From the NCBI GenBank assembly GCA_020047835.1, contig JAIFNJ010000016.1, forward strand, positions 1 through 10,088: a DNA stretch of 10,088 bases, given 5' to 3'. Source of the DNA: Bacteroidota bacterium. GTDB taxonomy: Bacteria; Bacteroidota; Bacteroidia; Bacteroidales; SZUA-534. The notes under the pieces were generated by a model. It made no database searches, was not told the origin of the DNA, and saw nothing but the letters and a program-made list of their open reading frames with translations. The stretch's first letter is position 1. The number at the start of each line of letters is the position of its first letter. The position numbers were made by a program, and so were the translations under genes. Shown here in pieces: positions 1-7,837 of this stretch.

Positions 1-1208
1 ATAGTAAACTTGTAACGCCCATCTGTAATTTGAAAGGCATTGTAATCTTCCGTTATTAAATACTTTCTGACTGGATTTATTGAATTTTCTGTAAGCCAAG
101 GTTTTAATGATATTCCTGGAATATTTTTAGGAGCTTCAATACCGACTAAATCACACAAGGTGGGAATTAAATCCAAGCCATTGCAAACCAGCGAAGTTGT
201 GTCTTTATAATTTGCTTTAATTCCGGGACCGGAAAAGATAAAAGGCACACGTTGACTTTCTTCAAACATTACATTTTTTAAAATAAGTCCGTGAGAGCCA
301 TTCATTTCACCATGATCGGAAGTAAAAACAACAATAGTATTCTCTTCCAAACCTGCATTTTTTAATGCTGTCATTACCCGACCAATTAGTGCATCCACAC
401 TTTCTGTAAGTCTGTAATACATCCAATTATAAAGATCCCACTGCTCATCACTCCAATCTCTGGCTAACAAACTCATGGCAACCATCTCCTGTTCTTCTCC
501 GTTAATCGGAGTAAGATTGGTTGGCCTTGGAGGAATTTGCTTTTGATATTCTTCAGGGCTTAATGTTTTTTGAAGTGCAAGTAGTCTTGTTGTTTCTTGA
601 ACATTAGGAACGGGCAATTCCTCTGGGAATCGCTTGTCGAAACCCGCTTTATAGCAAATATCATGAGGATTCATAAAAGATAGAAATAAAAAGAATGGAT
701 CTTTCTCCTTTTCGGCTCCAATTTCGGCAAGTACTTTTTCAGCATAAATGGCCGGTTCTTCGTAGGGGTTGGTATTATTTATAGTAAACCCATACTCGGA
801 GGCATCCTTAGTTCCATAAAGGTGTGTTTTTCCAGAATACAAAGTTTGATACCCTGCATTGCGAAAAATATTTCCCAAAGAACTTTCTGCAAGTATTTGT
901 TGCACTTTTGTTGTATCATAATTCTGCGTATTTTCCTTTACACCTACTTCGGAAGCATAATGCCCTGTTAACAATGAAAACCGTGAAGGCATGCACACAG
1001 GGTTCACACAATACGTTTTATCAAAGCGATAGCCCTGCGTAGCAATTTTGTCAATATTTGGAGTGTTCAGATACGCGTTTCCCATGTTGCTCATCATGGT
1101 ATAAGTTTGCTGGTCAGTCATAATAAACAACACATTCGGCTTTTTCTGAGCAACGAGTGAGCTCAGACACAGTACTAATAAAATACTCAAATTAACTTTT
1201 CTCTTCAT
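1..1208 (-). CDS. Secreted S1-family (cysteine-type) sulfatase, 3' part beyond the window
   Basis: This gene reads from an ATG at 1208 to the left edge without a stop, giving 402 codons of a sulfatase whose C-terminus lies outside the window. The enzyme would hydrolyse sulfate esters on a carbohydrate in the periplasm or outside the cell. Residues 1-21 form a signal peptide (basic start, hydrophobic core, end near LVAQ). The metal-binding start of the alkaline-phosphatase-like fold is seen at 28-33 (FIMTDQ). The formylglycine motif CMPSR lies at 72-76, with Cys72 the residue to be modified, followed by the usual LLTGH. Further on are GKTH, a NPHD stretch and the metal-ligand motif TSDHGE. A formylglycine-generating or anaerobic sulfatase-maturing enzyme would be needed but is not in the window. 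Spacing of 322 bp from the previous gene suggests its own promoter. The family is certain; the sulfatase subfamily and substrate cannot be told. Confidence 0.95.
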   Translation of the reverse strand, partial: MKRKVNLSILLVLCLSSLVAQKKPNVLFIMTDQQTYTMMSNMGNAYLNTPNIDKIATQGYRFDKTYCVNPVCMPSRFSLLTGHYASEVGVKENTQNYDTTKVQQILAESSLGNIFRNAGYQTLYSGKTHLYGTKDASEYGFTINNTNPYEEPAIYAEKVLAEIGAEKEKDPFFLFLSFMNPHDICYKAGFDKRFPEELPVPNVQETTRLLALQKTLSPEEYQKQIPPRPTNLTPINGEEQEMVAMSLLARDWSDEQWDLYNWMYYRLTESVDALIGRVMTALKNAGLEENTIVVFTSDHGEMNGSHGLILKNVMFEESQRVPFIFSGPGIKANYKDTTSLVCNGLDLIPTLCDLVGIEAPKNIPGISLKPWLTENSINPVRKYLITEDYNAFQITDGRYKFT

Positions 1209-1313
1209 CAGTTCACCTATTTAGATTTATTAAAATATTGGAAATTTTTATTCTCCATATCCATTAATACACTTGCTAAGGATATTTGCTATTTAAAAAT
1301 AAGCCTACTTATT

Positions 1314-1321
1314 CAAACATA
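1314..1321 (-). promoter_or_regulatory. Possible Bacteroidota -7 promoter element for the sulfatase gene
   Basis: On the minus strand these bases read TATGTTTG, which fits the Bacteroidota -7 consensus TAnnTTTG. It lies about 105 bp before the sulfatase start. A clear TTTG at the expected -33 distance is missing; the nearest candidate is TTTA, closer than the usual spacing. A match of this length is expected by chance in AT-rich DNA, so the call rests mainly on its position in the only long gap. Confidence 0.3.
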
Positions 1322-1352
1322 ATAACAATATACAGCCTAAAGCTTAGATTTA

Positions 1353-1378
1353 TGTTGCGGATTATAACAAGTGTTGCG
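1353..1378. repeat. Direct repeat TGTTGCG x2, 19 bp apart, upstream of the sulfatase promoter candidate
   Basis: The heptamer TGTTGCG occurs at 1353-1359 and again at 1372-1378; on the minus strand both read CGCAACA. The 19-bp period is close to two helical turns. The pair lies about 30-60 bp upstream of the candidate -7 element, where an activator would bind. These are GC-containing words within otherwise AT-rich DNA. An operator role is inferred only from position and spacing. Confidence 0.35.
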
Positions 1379-1530
1379 AAAAAGGAACATTTGTCATTCT
1401 AAATCACATTAAACTCAAAATAACTGGAAAGAAACCCTAAGCTTCAATATTTTTTAAAATGATTTTCAAGTAGAAAAAATGAAGTATTATTGGGATGGCA
1501 TTAATTGTTTGAGGTGGAAAAATAAAAAAT

Positions 1531-2559
1531 TTACTTCATATGTATTTCCTTGTTCTTGGCAGAAGATTTATAAATTGCCTCAATCAGACTCAACGATTTT
1601 AAGGCTTCTTGTCCCGAAATCAAGGCTTCTCTATTTTGTATAATTGCCTCAACCATATCGTTAATTTGTATTTTATGAGCATGGTGGTTTATGGCCATAG
1701 GGTTTGAAAAACCAGAACTAGCATTTGTCCTTTTATTATTTTCAGCAGAACTTTTGCCCATCAAATGCCAATGAACGATCTCACCTGCTTCCAATACTGC
1801 ACTTCCCTTGCTACCATAAATTTCTAATCGTTCAGGGTAACCCGGGTAGAGCGATGTTGCAGCTATTATTGATCCTGAACTTCCATTTTTAAAAGTTAGC
1901 ATAGCGTGTCCAAAATCTTCACCCTCAATATCGTGCATCACCGTTCTAACTTTTGCAAAAACTGAATTCACATCACCCATAATATTGACTAGCAGATCAA
2001 TGGTATGAATTCCTTGGTTAATAAAGGCAGCACCACCATCACCACTAAGAGTGCCTCTCCAATTACTGTTTTTATAATAATTAGGCTCGCGATACCAATT
2101 AATGTAGGCATTTCCGTGAATAAGTTCTCCAAACGCACCATCATCAACAGCTGTTATTAGTTGCTGAAAGCCTTTATTAAATCTGTTCTGAAATATGCAT
2201 CCCAGCTTTACATTTTGTGTTTTGCATATCGCAATCATTTCATTAGCTCTTGCCTCAGTAACTTCCAATGGTTTTTCCGTTAATACATGCTTCCCAGACA
2301 TGGCTGCTGCTTTGGTGGGCTCCAAATGCCGTCCGCTTTCCTTACAAATAATTATCAAATCAATGTCATCTCTGCTGCAGATGTCGTTGAAATTTGAATA
2401 GGCAGGTACTTTATTCTTTATTGAAGCTAATTTGGCTCTTTCGGGGGTTGAACTACAAACTGCCATTAATTCACAATGCTCCAGTTCATCAATGCACTTT
2501 GCATGTATATCGGCAATTGAACCTGTACCAATAATTCCTATTCCTATTTTATTCTTCAT
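1531..2559 (-). CDS. Cytoplasmic Gfo/Idh/MocA-family oxidoreductase
   Basis: This 342-residue protein is an NAD(P)-dependent sugar or polyol dehydrogenase-like enzyme of the Gfo/Idh/MocA family. The N-terminal Rossmann fold has the dinucleotide motif GIIGTGSIADIHA at residues 8-20, and the family EKP motif is at 95-97 (TEKPLEV). The C-terminal alpha/beta domain carries DGGAAFINQGIHTIDLL at 174-190, in which His185 and Asp188 sit where catalytic or substrate-contacting residues lie in this family. There is no signal peptide, so it should act in the cytoplasm, unlike the Tat-type relative at 5087-6363. Length is normal. It starts with ATG at 2559, only 6 bp after the stop of the diketogulonate-reductase homologue, so the two are almost certainly co-transcribed and probably act in one pathway. 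The substrate cannot be deduced; a keto- or uronate-derived sugar is a guess from the neighbour. Confidence 0.92.
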   Translation of the reverse strand: MKNKIGIGIIGTGSIADIHAKCIDELEHCELMAVCSSTPERAKLASIKNKVPAYSNFNDICSRDDIDLIIICKESGRHLEPTKAAAMSGKHVLTEKPLEVTEARANEMIAICKTQNVKLGCIFQNRFNKGFQQLITAVDDGAFGELIHGNAYINWYREPNYYKNSNWRGTLSGDGGAAFINQGIHTIDLLVNIMGDVNSVFAKVRTVMHDIEGEDFGHAMLTFKNGSSGSIIAATSLYPGYPERLEIYGSKGSAVLEAGEIVHWHLMGKSSAENNKRTNASSGFSNPMAINHHAHKIQINDMVEAIIQNREALISGQEALKSLSLIEAIYKSSAKNKEIHMK

Positions 2560-2565
2560 TACATA

Positions 2566-3576
2566 TTAAAGATTTAGTATCTCGTTCCAAAAGCTTTCAT
2601 CAACTGGAATTCCCTTAGCTAAATTCTCTATTCGAGTTCTTAGCGACCGTTCACCTGGATAATAAACTTCACTTTCATTAGATACGGATTGTGATTTCTT
2701 GAAATCATCGATAATATTATTTACAATTTCAGGTACTTGAGCAAAATGCGAAAGTTTATTCAGATTTAAAGCCACGAATACCTGTGAAACACCTGCTTCA
2801 ACTTTTTGTTCTCCAATTTTATGCGATGATATTCCACCCGATAATACCGTAGCCAGTAAGTCCAGCAGCAGCGACAAACCCGCTCCCTTCCAATAACCTA
2901 TAGGTAATGGTCTCAAACTGTCTAGTATTTCTGAAGGATTTTGTGTTAATTCATTTTTAACATTGTAGCCACCCGGAACCGACAATTCAAGACCTTTAGA
3001 TGCCAAATCCTCCATTTTACCATAGGAAAATTGCGACATTGCCATATCCAATACAATGGCTTCGTCTTTATACGGAACAGCAATTACAAAGGGATTATTA
3101 CCCAGTTTAATATCTTTTGCACCCCACGCTGGCATATTTGGAATGGTGTTCGTCCAAGCCATAAATACATATCCCCTCTTCGCTGCCCTCCAACCATAGG
3201 TGCCGCCTCTCATCCAATGGTTGGTATTTGATAGCGCAACACAGCCCATTCCGGTTTCTGAAGCCAACTCTATGGCCCTGTCGGTGCAAATCAGGGCATT
3301 TAATATTCCCGCACCTAAGTTCCCATTCCATTGCTCAATGGAACCCATGGAATTAACTAATAAGGGCTTTTCGTTTACCTTTATATAATTTTCCCTTATC
3401 AACTGCAAAAACAAAGGGAACCTATTTATTCCATGAGAATAAACTCCATCTAAGGTGTTTTCAGCAAATACTCCGGCACATTTATCTGCATCTGCATCGG
3501 AAAAACCCATTTTTTGCAGTTTATTATAAAATGTTGATTTTAATAAAGAAAATGAAATTAGAATTGTCTTTTTCAT
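2566..3576 (-). CDS. yiaK: 2,3-diketo-L-gulonate reductase homologue (malate/L-lactate dehydrogenase family)
   Basis: The 336-residue product belongs to the LDH2/MDH2 (YlbC/YiaK-type) NAD(P)H oxidoreductases, and its sequence follows E. coli YiaK (DlgD), which reduces 2,3-diketo-L-gulonate to 3-keto-L-gulonate with NADH. From memory of YiaK, shared blocks include GVYSHGINRFP at residues 44-54 with the proposed catalytic His48, SIEQW at 79-83, NHWMRGGTYGW at 119-129, WGAK at 151-154, SYGKME near 184-189 and PIGYWKGAGLS at 225-235. Length matches the roughly 332 residues of YiaK. I chose the ATG at 3576; an in-frame TTG at 3585 would add three residues (MLI) and has no better ribosome binding site. 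An insertion sequence ends 29 bp upstream, so expression now depends on read-through from the element or a promoter within it. A different keto acid as substrate remains possible; the family call is secure. Confidence 0.88.
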   Translation of the reverse strand: MKKTILISFSLLKSTFYNKLQKMGFSDADADKCAGVFAENTLDGVYSHGINRFPLFLQLIRENYIKVNEKPLLVNSMGSIEQWNGNLGAGILNALICTDRAIELASETGMGCVALSNTNHWMRGGTYGWRAAKRGYVFMAWTNTIPNMPAWGAKDIKLGNNPFVIAVPYKDEAIVLDMAMSQFSYGKMEDLASKGLELSVPGGYNVKNELTQNPSEILDSLRPLPIGYWKGAGLSLLLDLLATVLSGGISSHKIGEQKVEAGVSQVFVALNLNKLSHFAQVPEIVNNIIDDFKKSQSVSNESEVYYPGERSLRTRIENLAKGIPVDESFWNEILNL

Positions 3577-3605
3577 TATCAACAATGTGAGTATTTGCTA
3601 AAAAT

Positions 3606-3623
3606 TAATTAGTCGCTCCTTAA
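3606..3623. repeat. Left terminal inverted repeat of the IS
   Basis: The 18 bases TAATTAGTCGCTCCTTAA are the exact reverse complement of 5052-5069. The transposase stop codon TAA (3620-3622) falls inside this end, so the gene fills the element up to its tip. Confidence 0.9.
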
Positions 3624-4942
3624 GAACTCAAAATTAGCAAAGATAATTTACAACGGTATATAAAGTCAAAGTATGTATGGAGAAGTTCTTGTTTTAACTT
3701 CTCCATCATCTTTTTTAAGTTCCATCCTGTTGCTGCAAGCATTGCATTTATTCTTGGTGAAGCCCTTCCATGCAGGTAATTTTGAGCCATCCTAAAATCC
3801 GTTTTCAAATGCCCAATCACGGGTTCTATTGCTGCCCTGCGCCTAAATTTATTCCTGTTTTTCCTCTTCTGATAGAGGCTATCTGATTTCCGGCCTGGCT
3901 TGGGTGTGGATATTTTAACACCAACAATTTCGGTTTTGCCCCTTCCACCCCGATCATAAACAACCTCTTGGGGCAAGTACTGAAAATTGTGTTTCATTTG
4001 GTTTAACAGCGGCTCAATGGTCCTGCTGTCATGCGGGTTTCCCTCAAAACTTTCAATAGCCAATATTACAAGGTTCTTGGGGTTTACCATCAAACCGACT
4101 TTGTTTCCGTATTCATATTTTTTATGTGCCTTGCCTTTTGCAATACAGGCGGTAAATGGTTTGTGCAGGCTGTAGATCTTGTTACTGTCGTTTATCTTTT
4201 GGTTCAATACTGTTTGATAAAGGGCCAGTTCCCCTGAATAGGTTTCCACCGTTTCCACCGGGAGTTTGTTTTGAAGCTCTCTTACCACACGCCCTGCTAT
4301 TGTGTTCAGTTTCCTGTGTGCCTTTTGTGCTTTCTTCCTGCGCTTGGGGTGCGTCCCATTGTAGGTATCCCTCAGCAGTTGCTTGCTTGTCCTTTTGTAA
4401 GACTGGCGTTGGGCAATGTTTTCCTTTTGTGCGATCCTACCTGCTTTATCGATTATGCGCTTGGCCAGTTTTGCATCGGTCGGGTAAGTGGTATTGTTTT
4501 CCTGCACCGTGGTATCGGAAAGTACCAAGTCGCTTTTCGCCTCGTTCCCATGGATATCCACTGAATACGAAAAAATCTTTTCAATCCCTTTTTCCCCGAT
4601 CCGTTTTCTAAAATGCACTAAATCACTGGGGTCGAAAGGGAATTTGTGTTGAAAGTAGGCTTCTCCGCAAAAATACTGCATGTAAGGGTTCATAACCCAT
4701 GATCCGGCAAGGGTCTCATCCCCTAAATTGTAGAGCCTCTTTAATAACAGGCAGCCGACCATTAAACGCACAGGCATACTGGGCTGGCCTGTAATGGAGT
4801 AGTATCCTGAAAAACTGTCCTCGAAATACTTCCAATCAATTCTATCGGCCAAAAGGGCCAATTCATGGTTCCTGTTGATGAACTCTTTCAATAAGGGTTG
4901 AAATAAATTCATCTGGTTCTGGTTGGGTGATTTTCCGATCAT
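3620..4942 (-). CDS. IS5-like family DDE transposase
   Basis: The product is a DDE transposase of 440 residues from the ATG at 4942; an in-frame TTG at 4951 would add three. The N-terminal part (about 15-125) has the helix-turn-helix-like IS5 N-terminal domain, with the PVRLMVGCLLLK and YMQYFCGE motifs typical of it. Numbered from the TTG, the catalytic triad is Asp146 (LSDTTVQ), Asp333 (VYDRGG) and Glu376 (IEPVIGHLK), all present. The stretch at about 175-225 is strongly basic. The frame is uninterrupted and its stop lies within the left inverted repeat, so the element looks capable of transposition. Its codon and base use is richer in GC than the flanking genes, as expected for a mobile gene. 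Assignment to a subgroup of IS5 cannot be made from memory. Confidence 0.93.
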   Translation of the reverse strand: MIGKSPNQNQMNLFQPLLKEFINRNHELALLADRIDWKYFEDSFSGYYSITGQPSMPVRLMVGCLLLKRLYNLGDETLAGSWVMNPYMQYFCGEAYFQHKFPFDPSDLVHFRKRIGEKGIEKIFSYSVDIHGNEAKSDLVLSDTTVQENNTTYPTDAKLAKRIIDKAGRIAQKENIAQRQSYKRTSKQLLRDTYNGTHPKRRKKAQKAHRKLNTIAGRVVRELQNKLPVETVETYSGELALYQTVLNQKINDSNKIYSLHKPFTACIAKGKAHKKYEYGNKVGLMVNPKNLVILAIESFEGNPHDSRTIEPLLNQMKHNFQYLPQEVVYDRGGRGKTEIVGVKISTPKPGRKSDSLYQKRKNRNKFRRRAAIEPVIGHLKTDFRMAQNYLHGRASPRINAMLAATGWNLKKMMEKLKQELLHTYFDFIYRCKLSLLILSS

Positions 4943-5051
4943 CTTCTGCAAGGTTTTGACCTGAATTTAAAGTTTTTCTTGCAATAATGGATACGTAAAA
5001 ACCCCAATTTATCAACCGTATATTGTTAATATCCTGTTGTTTAAAACCTTT

Positions 5052-5069
5052 TTAAGGAGCGACTAATTA
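5052..5069. repeat. Right terminal inverted repeat of the IS
   Basis: The 18 bases TTAAGGAGCGACTAATTA match the left end in inverted orientation without mismatch. About 100 bp separate this end from the transposase start and would hold the transposase promoter; I see no convincing -7/-33 pair there. Confidence 0.9.
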
Positions 5070-5086
5070 CTAAATAAAACGAATAC

Positions 5087-6363
5087 CTATATCTCAGGTT
5101 CGTATCCTTTTTCATAAGTTCGTCCCCACAACTTCATCGCTTTTTCACTATTGATAATATGTCCGTTTTGTGTATCGCATTCTAAGGTCTCGTTTGTACG
5201 CGAGGCTATATTAGCAAGATGTCCCAGCAACGTACTTTTTGCGCCCTCATCAATAGGTGATCGCTGTTCCGTTCCACCTCTTATGGTATCAAAAAAGTTA
5301 ATAACGTGCATGGATGACATTTCGTCTCCACCGCCAAGTCGGGTTCCATCCAATTGCGTAGATAATAAATTTTCTTTTATCAATTTTCCTTTACGATCGA
5401 ATAATCTATAGCCATCCCTGTCAACATAAACGGAACCTTCTGTACCATAAATAATGGTTCCACGTCCACTGCCATAGGTTTGATATACATTCCTACTTTT
5501 TCCGTCCCACTGAATGGTTTTGTTACCTGGAAATTTAAAGGTTGCTTCCATGGTATCATACATTGTCCATCCATCATCAGGGAAATGGTACTTATTTGCA
5601 TCTACGTAAACTTTTTCCGGAAAATCCACCTGCAATGCCCAACGTGCAATATCCAATTCATGAACCGCGTTGTTGCCTGTTTCGGAAGTTCCAAAATCCC
5701 AACCATACCAATGCCAATTGTAGTCCCATGTATTATAAGTATACGCTCGTCTGGGTGATGGTCCCTGGAATAAGTCCCAATCTCACTGTAAGGTATGCCA
5801 ATAATGCCGTTATGAATTTCCTTTATTATTTCGATACTTTGAATAGCAGACCTTTGTTGATTACCCATTTGGATAACTTTTTTATACTTTTTCTGAGCCT
5901 CAACCAATAATTCACCTTCGCGGGGGTTATGGCTGCATGGCTTTTCAACATACACATGCTTTCCGGCAGCAACGGCAAGTATAGTTCCTGGTGCATGCCA
6001 ATGGTCGGGTGTTGCATTTATTACAGCATCCACATCGGGGTCAGCAATAACATTGAAAATACTATTCTCTAGCTTTGGCTTATAATCTATATGTTTTGAA
6101 AAATTCTGAGCAGCTTTTTCTCGCTGCGACTGCATTACATCACATAAATATAATAGTTGCACATTGCTGTCTTTATTTGCTATTGGCGCATAATAAGCCC
6201 CAAGTCTTCTCCCAAGTCCTACAATTGCAACATTTAATTTACCATTTGCTCCTACTATTCTACGGTAACTGGCCGCGCTCATGCCTATACCACCAATGGT
6301 TAAGGCTGCTGTAGCCAATGAGACTTTTTTTATAAATTCTCTCCTCGATGTTTTTTTATCCAT
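5087..6363 (-). pseudogene. Tat-exported Gfo/Idh/MocA oxidoreductase, frameshifted with an apparent internal deletion
   Basis: The gene begins at the ATG at 6363 with a twin-arginine signal (SRREFIKK at residues 6-13, then a hydrophobic stretch). The Rossmann motif AIVGLGRRLG (46-55), TPDHWHAPG (118-126), EKPCSHN (140-146) and GNQQRS (167-172) follow, all typical of exported Gfo/Idh/MocA proteins. Family-like sequence stops near residue 193 (IGIPYS). It resumes in another minus-strand frame from 5782 as DWDLFQGPSPRRAY and continues through DYNWHW, NNAVHELDIARWALQVDFP and a normal C-terminus ending at the TAG at 5087-5089. The original frame runs on only to a stop at 5602. Beyond the frame change, relatives as I recall them have some 20-25 residues between the PY and DWDLWQGP motifs that are absent here, so a deletion of 3n+1 bases (around 64-73) is likely. 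The gene is 17 bp from the DUF1080 gene and belongs to the same operon. It could be a sequencing or assembly artefact. Confidence 0.85.
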
Positions 6364-6380
6364 GATAACCTGTTTAAAGA

Positions 6381-7763
6381 TTAGGGAAGCTCCTTTATTT
6401 TTATATTTTTAAATGAAACTGTATCACCATGGTCTTGCAGTAAAATATATCCATCAGGAAGGTCGCCAAAATTAGGCCAGTCTTTATATTTACTATAGGC
6501 CACTAAGGCACGCCACATTTGGGTATTTCGCTCGTATTCAACCACTTTACATCCGTTTAAAATGTGTTCTACATGATTCCCATTAACAACAATACGGGCA
6601 CGATTCCATTGGTCCATATCGTTTACATATTTTTCACGTGGTAAGTCAGGATTAAATTCCAAGCCATTAGCCTTTATTAAATCGTAAAGTGAGCCCATGG
6701 TTCTGTTGCCATTAACACCCAATTTTGCATCAGGATGGTTTTTATCATCCAATATTTGAAATTCACAGCCAATAGATGATCCCGGGCCTTTATTAAGTTC
6801 CGGATCTACAAAATACTTTATGCCGCTATTGGCGCCCTCAGACAATTTGAAATCGAGTTCTAACTCAAAGTTTTTGTATTTCTTTTCTGTAATAATATCT
6901 CCACCATTTGCAGATTCTCCACCATCGGATTTTTCAACAGCCAGTATTCCCTCTTTGATAAACCATCCTTTTTCAGGAAATTTATCACTTTTTGCAGAGC
7001 GCCAACCGGCATTGGTTTGGCCGTCCCACAACAATTTCCAACCCTGGGCAATTTCCTTTGGAGTAAGCTGGTTTTTTAAATAGCTGACCACAGGAGCATT
7101 ATTCCCTGCCAAATCGGCCTCAGTAGCTTCTTTTAACTTAATATTTTTCCAGCGAATTTGTTTTCCATTTTTATCTACATCCTTGCCAATGCTGTGCACT
7201 TGTAAGGCAATAAAACCCGTTTCAATTTCCTCTTCTAATAAATTAGCACAAGCAATTCCATTAACCCAGGTCATGATATGATTATTAAAGCATACTACTT
7301 TAAAGGTATTCCATTCCCCTTTTTTGAAGGCGTTTTTTGCCGAAGGATTATATTCCAATGGGTAGCGCCATCCTTTTCTGGCCTCATCATATAGCCCACC
7401 AGCCCATGATCGTTTCGTATCCTCACATTCCACCTGTATTCCATGAACTCTTCCTTCCTTAAAGGATGGTAAACTATGACTTCGAATCTGGACTCCTGAA
7501 TTTAATCCTTCATCCATTTTCATTTCATACTCCAATACAAAGTTGGTGTATTCTTTTTCGCTCGCTAAAAATGAGTTGGGCGTTTCTGTTTTTGAAATAC
7601 CCACAATTTCATTATTCTCAACTTTATATTCAGCTTTACCCGATAATTGTGTCCATCCTTTTAAGTTTTTACCATTAAAAAGGGACTCCCAGTTACTACT
7701 TTGAGCCTGGGCTCCCATAACTATTATTAAAAGAATACTAATTGTTGTTACTAGCTTTTTCAT
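6381..7763 (-). CDS. Exported tandem DUF1080 (3-keto-disaccharide hydrolase-type) protein
   Basis: This 460-residue protein has a signal peptide (1-20, ending GAQA before QSS) and two DUF1080 (PF06439) beta-sandwich domains, at about 24-212 and 238-459. The repeats are visible in parallel motifs: LFNGKNLKGW (28-37) against LWDGQTNAGW (245-254), LNSGVQIR (87-94) against ANSGIKYF (311-318), and GFIALQVHS against GYILLQDHGD near each domain's end, followed by a RWKNIKL or FKNIKI strand. DUF1080 proteins are known or proposed to act on 3-keto glycosides, cleaving them after a Gfo/Idh enzyme has oxidised C3. That fits its place directly before a Tat-exported Gfo/Idh gene and after an isomerase-like gene. 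Most relatives have one domain of about 200-250 residues, so this is a double form. It should act in the periplasm. Whether both domains are catalytic or one binds sugar cannot be told. Confidence 0.92.
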   Translation of the reverse strand: MKKLVTTISILLIIVMGAQAQSSNWESLFNGKNLKGWTQLSGKAEYKVENNEIVGISKTETPNSFLASEKEYTNFVLEYEMKMDEGLNSGVQIRSHSLPSFKEGRVHGIQVECEDTKRSWAGGLYDEARKGWRYPLEYNPSAKNAFKKGEWNTFKVVCFNNHIMTWVNGIACANLLEEEIETGFIALQVHSIGKDVDKNGKQIRWKNIKLKEATEADLAGNNAPVVSYLKNQLTPKEIAQGWKLLWDGQTNAGWRSAKSDKFPEKGWFIKEGILAVEKSDGGESANGGDIITEKKYKNFELELDFKLSEGANSGIKYFVDPELNKGPGSSIGCEFQILDDKNHPDAKLGVNGNRTMGSLYDLIKANGLEFNPDLPREKYVNDMDQWNRARIVVNGNHVEHILNGCKVVEYERNTQMWRALVAYSKYKDWPNFGDLPDGYILLQDHGDTVSFKNIKIKELP

Positions 7764-7837
7764 ATGATTAAGTTTTCAGTAATATTTTAAATCTAATACT
7801 TCAATTAAAATTTTGAAAAACCATGGATTAATAAATA

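Larger units (their letters stand above)
1209..1530. other. AT-rich intergenic region between oxidoreductase and sulfatase genes
   Basis: No open reading frame of credible size or coding character is seen here on either strand. It holds a possible sulfatase promoter and a 7-bp direct repeat, listed separately. There is a CTAAGCTT-like sequence near 1340 and again near 1435. I see no strong GC-rich hairpin followed by a T-run that would act as a terminator after the oxidoreductase gene. The region is the longest gene-free stretch in the window and the likeliest place for regulation. Confidence 0.7.
3606..5069 (-). mobile_element. Complete IS5-like insertion sequence
   Basis: A single transposase gene is bounded by perfect 18-bp inverted ends, giving an element of about 1.45 kb. 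The outermost TAATTA of each end is itself a palindrome and occurs as a direct repeat, so it may be the duplicated target rather than part of the element. The element proper would then be 3612-5063 with GTCGCTCCTTAA tips; a 2-bp TA duplication (element 3608-5067) also fits. The element is visibly more GC-rich than its surroundings. It sits in what would otherwise be a gap of about 50 bp between the broken Gfo/Idh gene and the yiaK homologue, in the same orientation as the operon. Confidence 0.88.

Noticed and set aside
824..1042. Plus-strand 72-codon frame within the sulfatase
   Set aside because: It covers the complement of the sulfatase active-site region (CMPSR) and is a shadow.
4156..4611. 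Plus-strand open frame of 151 codons opposite the transposase
   Set aside because: It is antisense to an intact DDE transposase, is rich in Cys, Phe and Ser as expected for a shadow frame, and matches no family I recognise.
5087..5656. C-terminal half of the Gfo/Idh protein as a separate gene with a TTG start (MDIARW)
   Set aside because: Recognisable family sequence continues upstream of that codon to 5782 in the same frame, so this is the tail of a disrupted gene and not an independent start.
5542..5910. Plus-strand open frame of 122 codons across the broken oxidoreductase
   Set aside because: It lies opposite the Gfo/Idh pseudogene, whose two frames both give recognisable family sequence; this one does not.
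7795..7825. Weak AT-only inverted repeat (TTCAA...TTGAA) between the isomerase and DUF1080 genes
   Set aside because: The stem is five A/T-rich pairs without a GC core or T-run, so it is not a credible terminator or operator.
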